A stretch of 64,000 nt of DNA from Lojkania enalia (taxonomy: Eukaryota; Ascomycota; Dothideomycetes; Pleosporales): NCBI GenBank assembly GCA_010094045.1, contig ML986596.1:461055-525054 (forward strand), written 5' to 3'. The notes beneath the pieces are model-generated. The model was not told the DNA's origin. It saw only the letters and a list, made by a program, of their open reading frames with translations, and did not search any database. Numbering within the stretch: the first letter of the stretch is position 1; each line of letters opens with the position of its first letter. Made by a program: the position numbers and the translations under genes. Below are positions 10,361 to 23,616 of the stretch, piece by piece.

Positions 10361-13300
10361 TCAATTTACCATACAGAGCCTGCTCTTTGAAACAGCCAAT
10401 GCAGCAAGATCGTCAACACTAAAATTGCCCAAAATCTCGAATGTTGCAATGTCTGCTCCTATCTCTTTGGCAAACCAATTTCGTAGCTCAACTGCAACCA
10501 AAGAATCAACTCCTAGACTATGTAGTGGCAGTTTGCTTTTCCCTTTCATTTCATTTTCGTCACCAAATGTTCGAGGCATGACATGATTCAAACGGGAGAC
10601 CAATGCGTCCTTGACTAAACGAATCCGTTGTTCAGGGATTGCGGCGGTCTGGAACGCCTGTGCGAAATCTATGGCTGCCTCAGCCGGTGAACGGACCTTA
10701 GATGGGATATCTTCGTCGCACGAGATCTGATGCAAGTTTCGGAACATAGGCTGTGACATCCACCAGGGTAGCTCAATGTCTCTAGCAGCAAAAGTGGCAG
10801 GAATCCCAAGCCCTGTAATGAGCTGGGGCTCTTGGTCCATGAGCGATGGATCGCAGTAATGTTCCAAGAGAGCGATAAGGGCGTCTTGTGGCATATGCTG
10901 TAGGCCATCTGTCTTTGCAAGCCTTTCCATGTTTTCTGGATCCTGCGCCAGGTATCCTTCGCCTAGCATCATACCGAGGTCGATTGCAATAGCTTTTCTT
11001 CCCAATGAGACTCGATGTTGAGCTAATTCATCTTGATAGGTGTTGGCTGCTGCGTAGTTTGCTTGGCCTCCACTGCCAAAGATTCCACCCACTGATGAGA
11101 GCATGATGAAGAAGTCAAGTGGTTCAGGAATTAGGCTGTGGAGATTCCAAGAACCGTTAACCTTAGATTTCAACGGGACATTGAAATCTGTATATGACAT
11201 GTTGTCGAATGTGGAGTCCTGTTCGGATATTAGCAGTATTTTGGAGGGAAACAGTAGTAAACATACTTTGAGAACCATAGATGCTTGGATGCATCCTCGG
11301 ATTGGTGGCATTCTTGACATGCAGTCCTCTAATACTCTAGCCAAGGCTGCAGAATTTCCAATGTCGCAGGGAGGCGCTTCGACATGGCAGCCCAATACCC
11401 TCAAATCCTCAACGAATCTCATAGTTGGATCATCAGCAACGCCAGAACGGTTGAGCAATAGCAGGTTTTGTGCCCCCCTCCTCACCATCCAACGGGATAT
11501 ATTCTTCCCTAAGCCCCCGAGGCCTCCTGCTATTACGTATGTTGCGTCTCCAGCAAGCGAATAGTTCTGTTTGATACCTGTTGTTGCCTCCACAATGACA
11601 TCCTTTTCGAACTGCACCACCACCTTCCCAGTCGATTCCCCGCTTGTCAGAAACCTCAACGCGCCCTCGACATCATCGGCCCCAAAAGTGTGTATATTCA
11701 CAGGCTTCAAAGAGCCCTGCATCACCAACTCACTGACTCGACGGAGCAATCTACCCATCAATTCGGGTCGCTGGCGAATCATAGCTTCTAAATCAACCGC
11801 CGCAAAAGTAACGTTATTTGCGAAAGGTGACATATCAATCTTGGAGCGCTCTCGTATATCCTTCTTTCCAATCTCGATGAATCGTCCATACGGCGCCACG
11901 CATTCCCAACTCGCGTCCAGCAATTCGCCAGCCAAGGAATTCAGCACTACATCAACTCCCCTATTTCCAGTATAGGATTTGATAATTCCTAGGAAAGAAT
12001 CGTCTCGGCTAGAATATATGTGGTCTGCTAGGATCCCATACTTTTCTATGAGTAGGTCTTTCTTCTTAGATGAGCCGACGGTAGCAAAAATCTTTGCTCC
12101 AATATGCTGTGCTATCTGGATGGCCGCCTGCCCAGTCCCCCCAGCAGCGGAATGAATAAGAACAGTTTCTCCGGTACTTAGGTGTGCAACGTCTACCAGA
12201 GCTCTGTATGCTGTGCCAAAGTTAATTGGAAGTGAGGCACCCTGAATGAATGATAGATTGGCTGGTAGCGGCACCGCTAGACATGCCGTCGTTCTCACAA
12301 ACGACCGGTACGAGTCCAGCGCAAATGCGACAACTTTGTCTCCTAGCATGGACCCGGGCACGCTAGATCCGATGCGAGACACGACTCCGGCGACTTCTAG
12401 GCCTATGGACGGTGCGTCCAGCCGCCCAATCGCAATCAGGGCATCCATGAAGTTACATCCTGTGGCTTTGACCTCGATTTCGATTTCATCGGGGCGCAAT
12501 GGCTTGCTAAAATCTCCGTCCTCGGTGTATTTTAGATTGGCCAGGAGTCCGTCTCCTCGCAAATCGAGTTTTAAAGGCTGCTCACTGAGGCACCTTGCTC
12601 GATCGTCGCGACCTAACAGTTGTTGTGCAATTTTGGTGTTTATTAGCGGTGCTTCGAAGACTCTATTAATCTCCAATATTCCGTCTTCGGTTTCTAGATA
12701 CTCAGGTTCGTGGTCTGTGGTCCTGAGCATGCGCGATAGGACTTTTACGATGTTGTCTGCTTGTCCAAGTTCGAAAGGAGGCACTCTATTGGACGTGACG
12801 GTGGCCATACTGAGACTATTATTCTCTCTTCGAACGACCCGCGCGAGGCCGTTTATTAGTCCTTTCGTCGGACTTTCATCAAGTTGCGCATTTATTTTAT
12901 GTGTATACCAAACTATGTGCGATGCTGATGCTAGTAGATGCTGTATTGCGAAGAATCTCTTCTCTGAAGCTGGTGGCATTGATTCGTTGAGGATTACGCA
13001 CGGCCTTCCGTTTACTTTCGTGCTGGAGCTTAGGGCTTCCAAAGAGCCAATGATGCATCCGAGATTGTGCTTTACTTGTAGTTGAGTTCGTATACTCTCT
13101 GCGAGTGCGAGTTGAGCCGGATCATATACATCAGCAATGACGAACGGCCAATACACTTTCGCACTTAGTGGCATCTGCGGAGAGGTAATGGGATCGATAG
13201 CCGTTGAGATCATAACACTAATCTCGTGGCACTCCTCTGAAACGAAATCCCTGAACTCGACATCGATGCCCGAAAACCCATTTTCTAATAAAGCTTGACG

Positions 13301-16300
13301 CCAACGGTCCGGCGTGAGACATGGAGAGTGTTGGCGATAGTCCTCAGTTCCTAACCACCAGCCGGGTAGCAGCCCAAATGCGAAACCCATTCTAACATGA
13401 TCTGGTCGGATATTCTCATGTAGAACGAGCTTTCCACCGGGTTTGAGTAACGATCTTACGTGTTTCAGCGTGGTAGTAATATTTGCAGTGGCATGCAAAA
13501 CACTACCCGCAATAACTACATCATAAGAATATATCTTGTATCCTTGCTCTTTTGGCGCTTTCTCTAAATCATAGACTGAAAATTTCATCTTGGGGTGTTT
13601 ACTGCCAAAACTCTCCTGCGCTAACGCTACGAGAGAGGGAGAAATGTCCGTGAATTCGTAGCTTGAAAAGCGATCTTCGCTTCCATTCCTATCTTCATTT
13701 CCTTCAGCTTCTAGAGCGTCGAGTGCGATTCTAGTGCTTGACCCGGTCCCAGCACCCACTTCAAAATACTGCAGCCCGGGATGCTTGTGCGCCAGTAGGA
13801 AGATATAATTCTGCATTGCGGGACTGCATCTCGAGTATCGGTTTGCTTCGGCATAGAAATCGGTAGCATAGTTCTGGCCGAAGAATAACTGGAGAGGATC
13901 GAGCTTCCCGGAGATAATGTCGACGAGGTTCTCTGCAACGGCGGCGTAGAAGGCCCACATCTTGTGATTTCGGGCTAAATTATATACGTCTGCTAATTTT
14001 TCTAGATCTAGGACGATGATGTTGTATCGGCTGCGTATTTCGGGGTATTTATTAGCAAGGAAAGCCCTGATTTGGGATTCCATCCACCGTATGTATTTCG
14101 ATAAATAAGGCTTTGCTGGCTCGATGGCTTGCCTCGTGATTTTTTCCTTCGCAGAGAACAGAGCGTGAAAGATTATGACCGTCACTTCGCGTTCAAATTC
14201 TATAAGGGATTGCTCGGATGTTGCTAGTTTGTTGCCATCCCAGCAGAGGTCTACGAGTTGTTGTGCATCCAAGAGATCGATATCTGGTTTCCACTTCATT
14301 TGGAAACAGAAATGTGGGATTCTCATGCCGTATTGTTTCGTTTCAATTGTGGTGGATGATATAGCGGTTCCTTCGAACTTATCGATATGGACGAGAACTT
14401 GGTTAGTCGTGTTGCAGAAAGCTGAGGCTGAAGCTTCCATTTTACGGCCGCTTCGCATCACTGATTCTGCGGATGCATAAATGAGTTCCTCGTTTGGGAT
14501 AGGAAGACCTGTGGCCGAGATCCATAGTCGTCGTATCCGCTCTGGGACAATGGTAGGTATTGGAGACTCACCGCCCTTGGAAGCGGCAACAAGAGCAAGT
14601 TGGAGGATCGCATCAAGGGACGGAGGGTGGACCAAATGCGGCTGCCGAATCGCAGAGTGTGCTTTAGCGTTTCCAGATTGAGGGACTAAAGAGGCCGTTG
14701 CTCGATTGGCATCATCGCAACATAGATCCTGGAGCAACTGAAATGTGGGCCCGTATGTATACCCGAATGATTTGAATACATCTTGGTATAGATGGTGTGT
14801 ATCAAGGTACTTAATCGCTTCTGAAACAGTGGATTGGTGAGTATAAATGCTGTCTCTGTGAACTTCTGATGCGCTGCGGCCTCCATCAAGATGAAGACTC
14901 TCATTTCCGGCAAACTCGATCCTGATCTGTCCTTGGCAATGCTTAGTCCAGGCTGATTCTTGATAACTATAGAGCCGGAATTCGTAAGCGTCCCTATTAA
15001 GGTCAGAAGACGTCTTTCCGCTAAGGCACCGAAAGCGTAGTTCTATTTCAACCTCGTTTGAGTTATTTGAAGCAATGAGCGCGGTAGTAAATTCTGCATC
15101 CTTGACCTCGAATCCGGCGAGCTCCTTATCCTCTGACAGTTGCCGGGCGCCCTCTAGAACAGCTGAGATCATTCCAGCGGCAGGGTAGATTAGAGTATTA
15201 TTGATAACATGGTCCTCGATGAATGGAAGTTTATCTAGGCGCGTCTTGAGCGACCACCTTGGTTCGAATGGGTTCCAATCCGCTACCGGGAAGCCTAAGA
15301 GGTCATTGCGTCCATGTGTTCGGAATCGAATTCCTTTACTGATTCGTGACTCGGCCCAATAAGTTGTGGAGTGGTCAAATGGATACGATGGCAGGCTGGT
15401 AAGCACTTCATATTCTCCAGCGCCTCGAAGGTCGTTTACACGTGAGAGTTGCACAGAGTGACCGGCACAATATAATTCCCCGACAGCTTGGAGCATTGTT
15501 TGTATCGCGGATTTGAATCTGATAAGGAGGCTGTGATATGTTACATCCATGTCGGGAGCAGTCTGCTTCAAGATACTCTGAAGTGGAGCTTGGAGCGTGG
15601 AATGTGGTCCAATCTCTAGAAAGCTATGGATTGTATCAAGAGCCTGGGCCCCGACATTAGATTTTGCAGCAAGGACCCGAGATATCGCGTCGCTGAATCG
15701 CACGGGGGATGTTAGGTTCTTGACCCAGTATTCTGCCTGACGTAGTTGCCTAACCGAGACTATTGAGCCCGTCACAGACGATACCATTGAACAGTGGCCA
15801 GTTCGTTCCGCGCCATGTTCAATCTCTTGGATTAAAGATCTGTATTCTGAGGCTATTTGTCCCATTTGGACTGAGTGATAGGCGACTGGCACCTTGAGCA
15901 CGCGGGCAAATTCATTATGCTCCTGGATCATTACTCTTAAGACATCTATCTGGGACGTCTCCCCGGAAAGAGTGACGCTGGTTGGACTGTTTATGCAACC
16001 GATAGAGACACGACAGGTACCAAATCGCGTGCCCAGTTCATGCAAGTAAGGAGCGATTCCGTCAGGCGACAGTCCGACAGACATCATCGAGCCGGAGGAG
16101 GACTTTTCGTCTCTGAGCTTATTGGCTAACGCGCCGCGGTAGTAGGCGAGCTTCATAGCTGCGGGCAGTGATATTGCTCCTATGCAATAGCTACATGTCA
16201 TTAGACAGATATAGACAAAGGAGTGGACTGGAAACCTACGCAGCTGCAATTTCGCCGGATGAATGGCCCACCACAACTCTAGGGGCAACGCCAAAGGATC

Positions 16301-18583
16301 GTAGCATGTCAACTAGAGCAATCTGCATAGCGGTGCAAAGAGTCTGGCTAACCTCCGCGTCATCGACGTTCACGGTATTGCTAGCGTGAAACACATCTAT
16401 TAAAGTTATTTTAAGTTCATTTAAGGCATTCTCCGTCTTATGAAAAACCTACCCAGAAGAGACCAACGGCACCTCAGCTGCTGAAGGTAATCGTGGCATC
16501 TGACAATACTCTCCTGAAATACTGAGTATGTCATCAACTCTCGTCCCATGCCTAGCCACTGAGCGCCCTGGCCAGTGAATATCACACCAAGCTTCCGATC
16601 GTTCATAGCTAGAACTGGATCCAAAGGCTTTGAGTGAAAAGACTGAGAACCTTCGATGCCGACAACTGTGAAGGTTCTCCATGGCTGGATACTTCGACGC
16701 TCGCATAGCGTGTATGCAACATTATCAAGATACTCTGTAGAAAGTGATTCTCTAGCTTGTCGGTCTTTGAAGTGCTTGTGGTATTCAGTGGTCAGACGTT
16801 GCAGACCCGCTTTGTCTGGCGCATACCACACAAGTAATTTATACATCTCAGACTCAGTCACAGAATCTTTTCTGACTTGTTGGGTATTTGAGGGCAAAAT
16901 CGTGCGATGATTAGCCTTTAACCCGCGTAAGCGAAGATAGTTATAAGCATCGTCAAGCACTGCATGTGCGTTTGTACCTCCGAAGCCGAATGATTGGACA
17001 GATGCTCGTCGTATACCTTCATCCGGGAAGGGAATGCATTTAGTGGGGAACTAGTCGAAGTTAGATCGATATGTTAATAACTTTCCCGATCGTTACTTGC
17101 CGCGAGGTTTTCCGCCCTTATATTTGGATTTATTTGCTGAAGCTGCGCAATTGGAGGGATAACTCCTCGCTCCAAAACAAGTATAGATTTGATGATGCCA
17201 GCGATGCCGCTGCATGCCTCTAGGTGACCGATGTTGGCCTTTGTTGCTCCACTAGAAAAGTTAGTGAACGTCTCAAGGATCACAGGCCGAAGATACAGAC
17301 ACGAAAACTGGATCTCCAGCATTGCGAATGTGATCAAATGCCTGGCCTAGAGAGTTAGCTTCTATTGGGTCACCAACGGCCGTACCAGTCCCGTGAGCTT
17401 CGACAAATCTTGTTAGTCGTAAGTCTAGTTTTGCGTCTTTGTACACCGATCGCAGCAAATCCACCTGCGCCACCGCATTGGGTTGTGCTAGGCTGATGGT
17501 TCTACCGTCCTGATTGGTTCCAGTAGCGCGAATAATTGCTCTAATGGTGTCACCATTCTTTATAGCCTCTGAGAGGCGCTTAAGAACGAGCACACCAAAG
17601 CCCTCGGCGCGAGCATAACCAGATGCTTGCTCATCAAAGCAGTGACATTGGCCATCAGGGGATAGGAATCTCATGCGTCCTATAGTGTCTATTGATTCTG
17701 GAGTGCATATCACATTACAACCACCCACTATCCCCTACGGAAGTTATTAAATTAGCATGTAAACTTGGTAAATAATTTATAGTGACCCCCACCATTGTAG
17801 ATTGGCCGGCACGTAATGTCTGACATGCTTGGTCTAACGCGACCAAGCTGCTTGAGCAAGCCGTATCCATAGTAACACTTGGTCCTTTGAGGTCGAAGAA
17901 CCAGCTGATTCTGTTAGACAGAATAGCCCCCGAATTTCCTGTTGCATGGTAGGTCGGCATGACTTCCGCATCCTTGCACTGGACGAGGTTATAGTCGCTG
18001 GTGAAGCAGCCAACATGAACTGATGTGTTTGAACCGCGCAATGACTCCATAGGCACACCGGCTGTGATAATTAGAGAGGTTTACAAATAGGGAAACGTCG
18101 GATCCTTACCATTCTCGAGTGCTTTATACGCAGTCTCAAGAAGCTTGCGCTGCTGTGGATCCATACCCATTGCTTCGGTTGGTGTGATGAAGAAGAAGGA
18201 TGCGTCAAATGCTGCAATATTTTCATCAATGAAATGCGCACGCGCCGTGGATGACTAGATATCGTGAGAACAGGGTCATGTGACTTTGACCTAGTGCTTA
18301 AGCTTCTTACTGTCCATGCGGTAGCTTCATCGTTGGAGCTTGACCCTGGCGTGAATCTATCACCAGGTAGTCTTGCAGGATCTACCTTTCCATTAATCAA
18401 CATGTCCCACAGACTATCCTCGGAAACGGCTTCTCCTGGGAAAGTGAAATCGAAGCCAATGATAGCGACTGGATCGCTTGAGTCTCCATCCAGAAGACTA
18501 TTTTCCACATGTGGAGTATGAGGCCTGGAGGAGTCTCTCGAAAAGGAATTTCGGGAAGATTCAATAAGAAATGGTGGAGCCAT
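10361..18583 (-). CDS. Highly reducing type I polyketide synthase (KS-AT-DH-MT-ER-KR-ACP)
   Basis: Nine exons: 18583..18311, 18254..18110, 18061..17793, 17734..17301, 17251..17101, 17050..16453, 16396..16240, 16190..11267 and 11218..10361, about 2602 aa. KS: DTACSSS (Cys208), EAHGTGT (His343), NIGHLE (His383). [20 protein letters not shown] (Ser669), VAYHS. DH: His1003 in [12 protein letters not shown], with Asn where HxxxGxxxxP has Gly, and SLDAILQ. C-methyltransferase: [12 protein letters not shown] (about 1485). [31 protein letters not shown] and [19 protein letters not shown] (Ser about 2554). All catalytic residues look present, so it should make a reduced, alpha-methylated chain from malonyl-CoA. 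No release domain is fused. Intron 5 is GC-AG (donor at 17100). The product is not predictable from sequence. Confidence 0.95.
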
Positions 18584-20347
18584 GTTTGTTCGGACGAACA
18601 GGTACTTGGGTGAATATGTTGCTTGCTAAGAAAAAAAAAGTTCAGCGTGTAAGTGGTACCAGTTAGAGGTATAAGGAACCTGCGTGAGAATATTCTATCG
18701 GAATTTAAGGGAGAATTTGGAACATGGTGGTGGAAGATGGTTGAAAGGTAAGGCCGACACGGGGGCAAAAACTTAAATCATTGGGGCGTTGAACTGAAAC
18801 CATTTTTCTGCCTTGCGGTTGACAATGACAGGCGTCTCATCGAATCCAAAAAATTTCCGGCTTATTTTGGCAACTGAGATATTGATAACCTCCTTTTGAT
18901 GACCGGGGGGAGCGAGAGATGAGGTTTTGGCCAATGGTTGTTATGGAAATAGACGTACCGCGTAGCGGCGACCGATTCTGATAGCATCCGACACGCTTCA
19001 CCCATATCCCTGGCCGTCTCCGTTTCTGTGGTGTAGCCAAACTATGTGTGATACAGCAGACTAAATAAATCGATTACCCGGTGAGTATGAGATGCTAAAT
19101 GCAACTGTGAGGTTGACATGATAGCCGCGAATTATCAAGGATGTTAAAAATGTCGAAAAATTTCAGGAGACTTCCTGACTCGATGCAGCTGTCTGCCTTA
19201 CCCGAAGTGTAGAGATGATGTAGCATGCACCATACCCACGGTACCTTTGACTATTCTGCCCTGGACAAAGCAGGGCACGTTAAGAAACATGACTTGTCTA
19301 AGCTGCGCATGCGGGGATACAGCATTGTTGATGACCAGGCCCAGCAAAAGATTTACGGTTGAGTGTGCGAGTCAACACCGACAACGCCGTACAATCGAGT
19401 ATCTGACCTGGCCATCTTTGTTTGTTAGTGGGAGAATACTTCAATTTTGTTATGCTGCAGGTGAATATAGACTATTTGTCCAAGAAATCTTGTACGGAGA
19501 GTATACGACTCAGAACGTTCGAGCTCGGAGGGCGCCAATTCAAAGGAAGCATTCCGCCCCACTTCCCCGTGCCCCTATACGGGGAGCTCCCGTGCAAGGC
19601 CAGCACTGACCTCCTATTGGTCTTTTACAAGAGAACTTTCATCGCACAGGGGTGTCCGGCATGTGGACAGTGCTTAGGATTACCAGCCCTGTGAAGATCA
19701 AGCTGGCCTGCAGACTTTCGGTCACCGAGAATGACTGTGTTGTTGCCGATTAATCTCAGAATCCGAGAAAACCCATCGAATGCGTGGGAAACAGAGATAA
19801 TGGGATTGGAGTCATTTTATGGTTAGTGTTTAGGCTAAATGTAGTCTTTGCCCGCCAGGCTGCATATCGTTACTGTTTAGTGAAATCCTGCGCGAAAGCT
19901 TTGCCTTCCGGACCAATCGCAAAGTTATCGAACAGGAACTTCTAGAGGAGCAGATCGTGGGATGAACCAAATGCATCAACACTTAGAACTTGCCAAGCCC
20001 CAGCTTTCCCTCCGCTTCTTAAATTCCCGGCGAATATCTCCCGCTCCTTGGTGCGGCAGGATGAGCATGCAACTAATGACGCCTTAGCATGGATTTGGGG
20101 ATGCTCCCGATGAAACATGCTTACGGCCGTCGACAACTGCATTTGGCGATGGAGGCTAGGTTCCTACAACTATAATCTACGAAATTGAATCAAGCAAAGA
20201 CAATCTTTCTAGTAGTTCAGGAGCTGAAATCACCGTCATTCGCCCGCACTAGGGGAAGTGGTGATGCAAACTTGTGGTCCACCCAAGATAGGCAATAGGA
20301 TATGCAAGGACAAGAGTTAATTGCTTTCGACAGATGAACTCCATTTT
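18584..20347. other. PKS promoter and 1.7-kb intergenic region
   Basis: The region holds the PKS promoter next to 18584. A minus-strand frame at about 20142-19878 reads through one TAG into a plausible short C-terminus (KFLFDNFAIGPEGKAF, ending 19878). The TAG follows a pyrimidine tract and could be an acceptor, so a tiny spliced gene or a remnant is possible. I recognise no family. The rest shows nothing. Confidence 0.4.
18587..18600. promoter_or_regulatory. Inverted repeat just upstream of the PKS start codon
   Basis: TGTTCG-GA-CGAACA is a perfect six-base inverted repeat with a two-base spacer, ending three bases before the PKS ATG. It resembles a dimeric regulator site, but its position inside the probable 5' leader means it could equally be chance or an RNA hairpin. 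Confidence 0.3.
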
Positions 20348-21717
20348 TCAATCTACTGACTGAAGATGGGTATTATATCCAGCATCCTTTGCCTCCCTTT
20401 CTTTCAGTACGTATAGGGGAACATAGCCCTCAGGATACTTTCCAGTAAGCCCAAACTGGCCCATAGCCGCACTGCGCAACGAAAATTCCCTGCTCCAGTC
20501 GAGGACTACCTTCTCCCCCTGTTCCAAAGTTATTTCGCCACTGAAAACCTTTGTCAACTGCAGCGCTTGCAATGCTGCCTGATCGCAGCTCAAGCCCAAA
20601 TGTGGTCGGAACTGGGTGAATGCGTCGCCGGCGAGTATCAGTTTTCCATTGAAAAAGGAGGCTTTGGTACCATCGAAGCTAGTGATGGCTGTTACAAATG
20701 GAGTTTGGGCCTGGGAGACGACCTCAAACCAGTCGTCTGGCAGAGCAGGCTTTGCAGATGACAGCCTCTTCTCCCAAGCTGTCTTAGAAAGGTACCCTTT
20801 GGGAACCGTTACGTTGCGACGACGCCCAGAAGAATCGGTCATAATTTCATTAAACTCATGTGAGTTCTTGTCACACAAATCGTACCAAACCCAATCCAGG
20901 AGACGCTTTCCCGGCGTAATTTCTCCATTGAGAGCAGGAATGAGGTACCTGGAATTAGTTTAACCTAGCCCTTGAAATACAGAGGAATGGAAGACCACAA
21001 CTCACGCAAGGATGTAATTGTTCTTTCCAAGGTGCATCAATAACTTGCCATCAAAGATTGCTTTCATGGTGGTTGGAACCAGCGCCTCGGGCACGCAGCC
21101 TCGCCAGGCAACATATCCAGCATATTTCGGATAGATATCTGGAATAACCTTGGAACGGACGATTGAGCGGCCTCCATCCGCTGCGATAACAAGATCTGCT
21201 TCCAATTTTCTTTGTGTACCATCCTTAACGTCTTCATAGCTTACAACTATTCGCTCGCTTGCATCCATTATATCAGTCGCCCGTTTTCCTGTCTCATAAA
21301 CTCCCTTTCCATGGTTTGGAGGTTGATGGAGAAATGCTTCCTTGAGTTGACCGTATATCAAGTTCCAGCTTGACGTTTCTACCTTGAATGCGATCGGTAT
21401 CTCTCGTAACACGGTTCCATCAGCGCCGAGGAATTGGGTATGGGTATTCAGAAATGCATAAGAATGTACATCCGGCAGAAATTTTTTCATTAGTTGTAGC
21501 CCGTGAGGGCCTAGGCTGAGGCCGCCTGCTTCTGCTTTGAGGTCTTCGGGATCGCGAGCTTCAAGTATGCGCACATTCTGACCCAGGGACTTTAACACCA
21601 CACCATGCATAAGTCCTGATATTGAACCACCCACCTAAAACCATCTTTTAGCATCTATATTATGATTTGCGATGGCCTTGGGCTTACAATCAGAACGTTT
21701 TTTGGGGGCTGGCCCAT
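20348..21717 (-). CDS. FAD-dependent monooxygenase 1 of the PKS cluster
   Basis: Exons 21717..21688, 21634..21006 and 20948..20348 give 419 aa. The Rossmann start MGQPPKNVLIVGGSISGL is split by the first intron. Further flavoprotein signatures are an acidic residue after the second strand (RILEARD), the DG motif DLVIAADGGRSIVR, GYVAWRGCVPE, and the GD motif LILAGDAFTQFRPHLGLS with a following helix. It belongs to the group A, aromatic-hydroxylase-like fold (2,6-dihydroxypyridine/salicylate hydroxylase relatives). By family knowledge it uses NAD(P)H and O2 to hydroxylate or epoxidise a soluble substrate. It lies downstream of the PKS promoter on the same strand, which suggests a tailoring role; the actual substrate is unknown. 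Confidence 0.9.
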
Positions 21718-22327
21718 CGTGGCTTCGATACAATGCCGCTAGGAAGAACGATATTCTGCTGAACGTCTTTTTCGGAATCTATTGGTAACGCTTCTTGCTA
21801 ATGACCACAAATCTTGAGATCATTCTTCTGCAATTATTCTGTTACCCCATTTTGGCGAGCGCATTGGGTATCTGCCCCGGGGCTTTTCTATGTCATCTTC
21901 TCTGTGAAGTGGTTGCGTACTCATTACTGCCGATCTGTTGGTGGCAAGTAACGCACTGCTTAGAGGGCAAAGTAAGCAGCTCGCGAAGGAGGGGTAAATC
22001 CTTCCCACTCTGCTGGGTCATCATTCAATGCGATTCCGGACAAAACGCACTTGACTCGCTGATAGCTTCAGCATCCCAATTTATCCATTGCTTCGGGATT
22101 CATATGGAGTGTTTGTGAGAGTGTGTTGGAACAACATGCCTGTTGCTGACTACATAAAGGATCTCTATTTTCGTGTACGGCAAATGATCTCGGCGACCAC
22201 GCATTGATTCCCGCACGGAAACAGCCGCATGTCCCCGTATATGTCTACGACCTAGTGCAGCCTTACGCCCTTACCTTGCTTGCCTTAAACCATTTTTCTC
22301 TGAGGATCCCTAATAGAACAACACGAT
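21718..22327. promoter_or_regulatory. Divergent promoter region, FAD monooxygenase 1 / membrane protein
   Basis: 610 bp between divergent start codons at 21717 and 22328. It must contain both promoters. I see no long coding frame, no repeat and no shared palindrome with the PKS promoter. Confidence 0.45.
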
Positions 22328-23616
22328 ATGACTCTTTGGGATGAATTGAGCTACGAAGGGCGGCGTGAAGGGATTACGCTGATTGTTCGCCTTATCGTTG
22401 TCACCCTTGCCGTCATAGCAAGATTTTTCGGTAAATTCTCTCGCACTCAGAAGAACAAATTTTGGTGGGACGATTTTTGGATTCTTGCCGCATGGTGCCT
22501 TCAGACTGCCGCTGAGGCCACTGCAGTGTGGGGTCAGCCACTTGTTCAATTTAGCTTACCACCCAGCTCACACACTCAGGGTATGCCATAACCGATGGGG
22601 GAGTGTCCCTCCCACTACTTTTGAAACATGGTAATAGGAAGGCCGCAGAAGATTCTCTCCTGGTATGCTTCGAAGTTAAGAGCCACTTACTCTAGTGCTG
22701 ATTTAATTTCAAAAGGCTGGAGATATAGGTTCGGCGTTATGGCATGCCGCCATAGCATGTGTCTGCCTCAGCGTACTGTGCTTCTATCTACGTATCTTCG
22801 AATTCGAGGACAGATTTCGATACTACGTCTATGTGCTCTTCGCACTCTCCGTCGCATGGGGAATCGCCGCCGTTGTTGCGAATTTCCTTCTCTGCATACC
22901 AGTTTCCAATTTCTGGAAAATGATAGACCTTGACAAATGCGCGAGCTACAACACATACCTTCTAGCCACCTCCATCCTTGAGATTCTAATCACAGCGGCG
23001 ATTTTGTCGCTTCCAATTAGGCCAGTCATGAAACTGAATCTGGACCTTCGAACGCGGCTCACGGTTCTGGGCATATTTCTCCTCGGTGGCTTGTAAGTAA
23101 CATAATGCTAGAAGTTTAATTCATCAAAGTTCACGGTACTGACTTCTGTTTTCAGCGCTGTTGTGTCGGAAATAATTCGCATTGCTGTCATTTATAGGCC
23201 TGACGTTAGAACTCGCAAGTATCCCATAGAAATTGAATAATGATGACGAATCTAACTTCTTTCTAGCGGATCTCTACCAGCTCTATCTCTGGTCTGCCAT
23301 TCATATCACCGCCGCATTCCTGTCTGCCTGCGTACCAGCTTGCAAACCTGTCTGGACCAAGATGGTTGATACTTCGAAATCATTCCTCGGGTACACTAAG
23401 AGTTTGAGCCTACGTCTTCGATCCAAAGGGAGCTTCAATACTCTACGTCGCGCGGGTGGCCGACGAAGTAGTGAGGAGACAAAGAAGTCAGGGTCATCGT
23501 CTAGCCTGCGAGGAGTGGAGGTCATGCCGGGCAAGAGTAACGGAGATGACATGATTGAGGAATATCATCAATGGAATAATAGAAATCAGAGCAGTCACGG
23601 GCATAGCCATGTCTAA
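22328..23616 (+). CDS. Rhodopsin-like (PTH11-type) integral membrane protein
   Basis: Exons 22328..22532, 22580..22662, 22716..23092, 23156..23214 and 23267..23616 give 357 aa. Hydrophobic segments include ITLIVRLIVVTLAVIARFF, the following WWDDFWILAAW (WDD motif typical of the fungal rhodopsin-like domain), ALWHAAIACVCLSVLCFYL, YVLFALSVAWGIAAVVANF, ILEILITAAILSLPI and LYLWSAIHITAAFLSACV. The tail is basic and Ser-rich, probably cytoplasmic, ending in His-rich residues. The fourth intron only keeps frame with a GC-AG splice (donor GCAAGT at 23215). Such proteins are putative sensors or GPCR-like proteins; no enzymatic role is expected. It sits inside the cluster between tailoring genes, convergent with the P450. 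Ligand unknown. Confidence 0.85.

Noticed and set aside
10041..10364. Minus-strand frame of 107 codons downstream of the PKS stop
   Set aside because: Low-complexity, Ser/His-rich translation in a 3' flank; no start context, no homology recognised, and the PKS already ends at its ACP.
11103..14681. Several plus-strand frames of up to 279 codons across the PKS
   Set aside because: They are antisense shadows of the PKS reading frame, with no domain resemblance.
19247..19694. Plus-strand frames of 90-120 codons
   Set aside because: Compositionally arbitrary translation with no domain, signal peptide or plausible gene structure.
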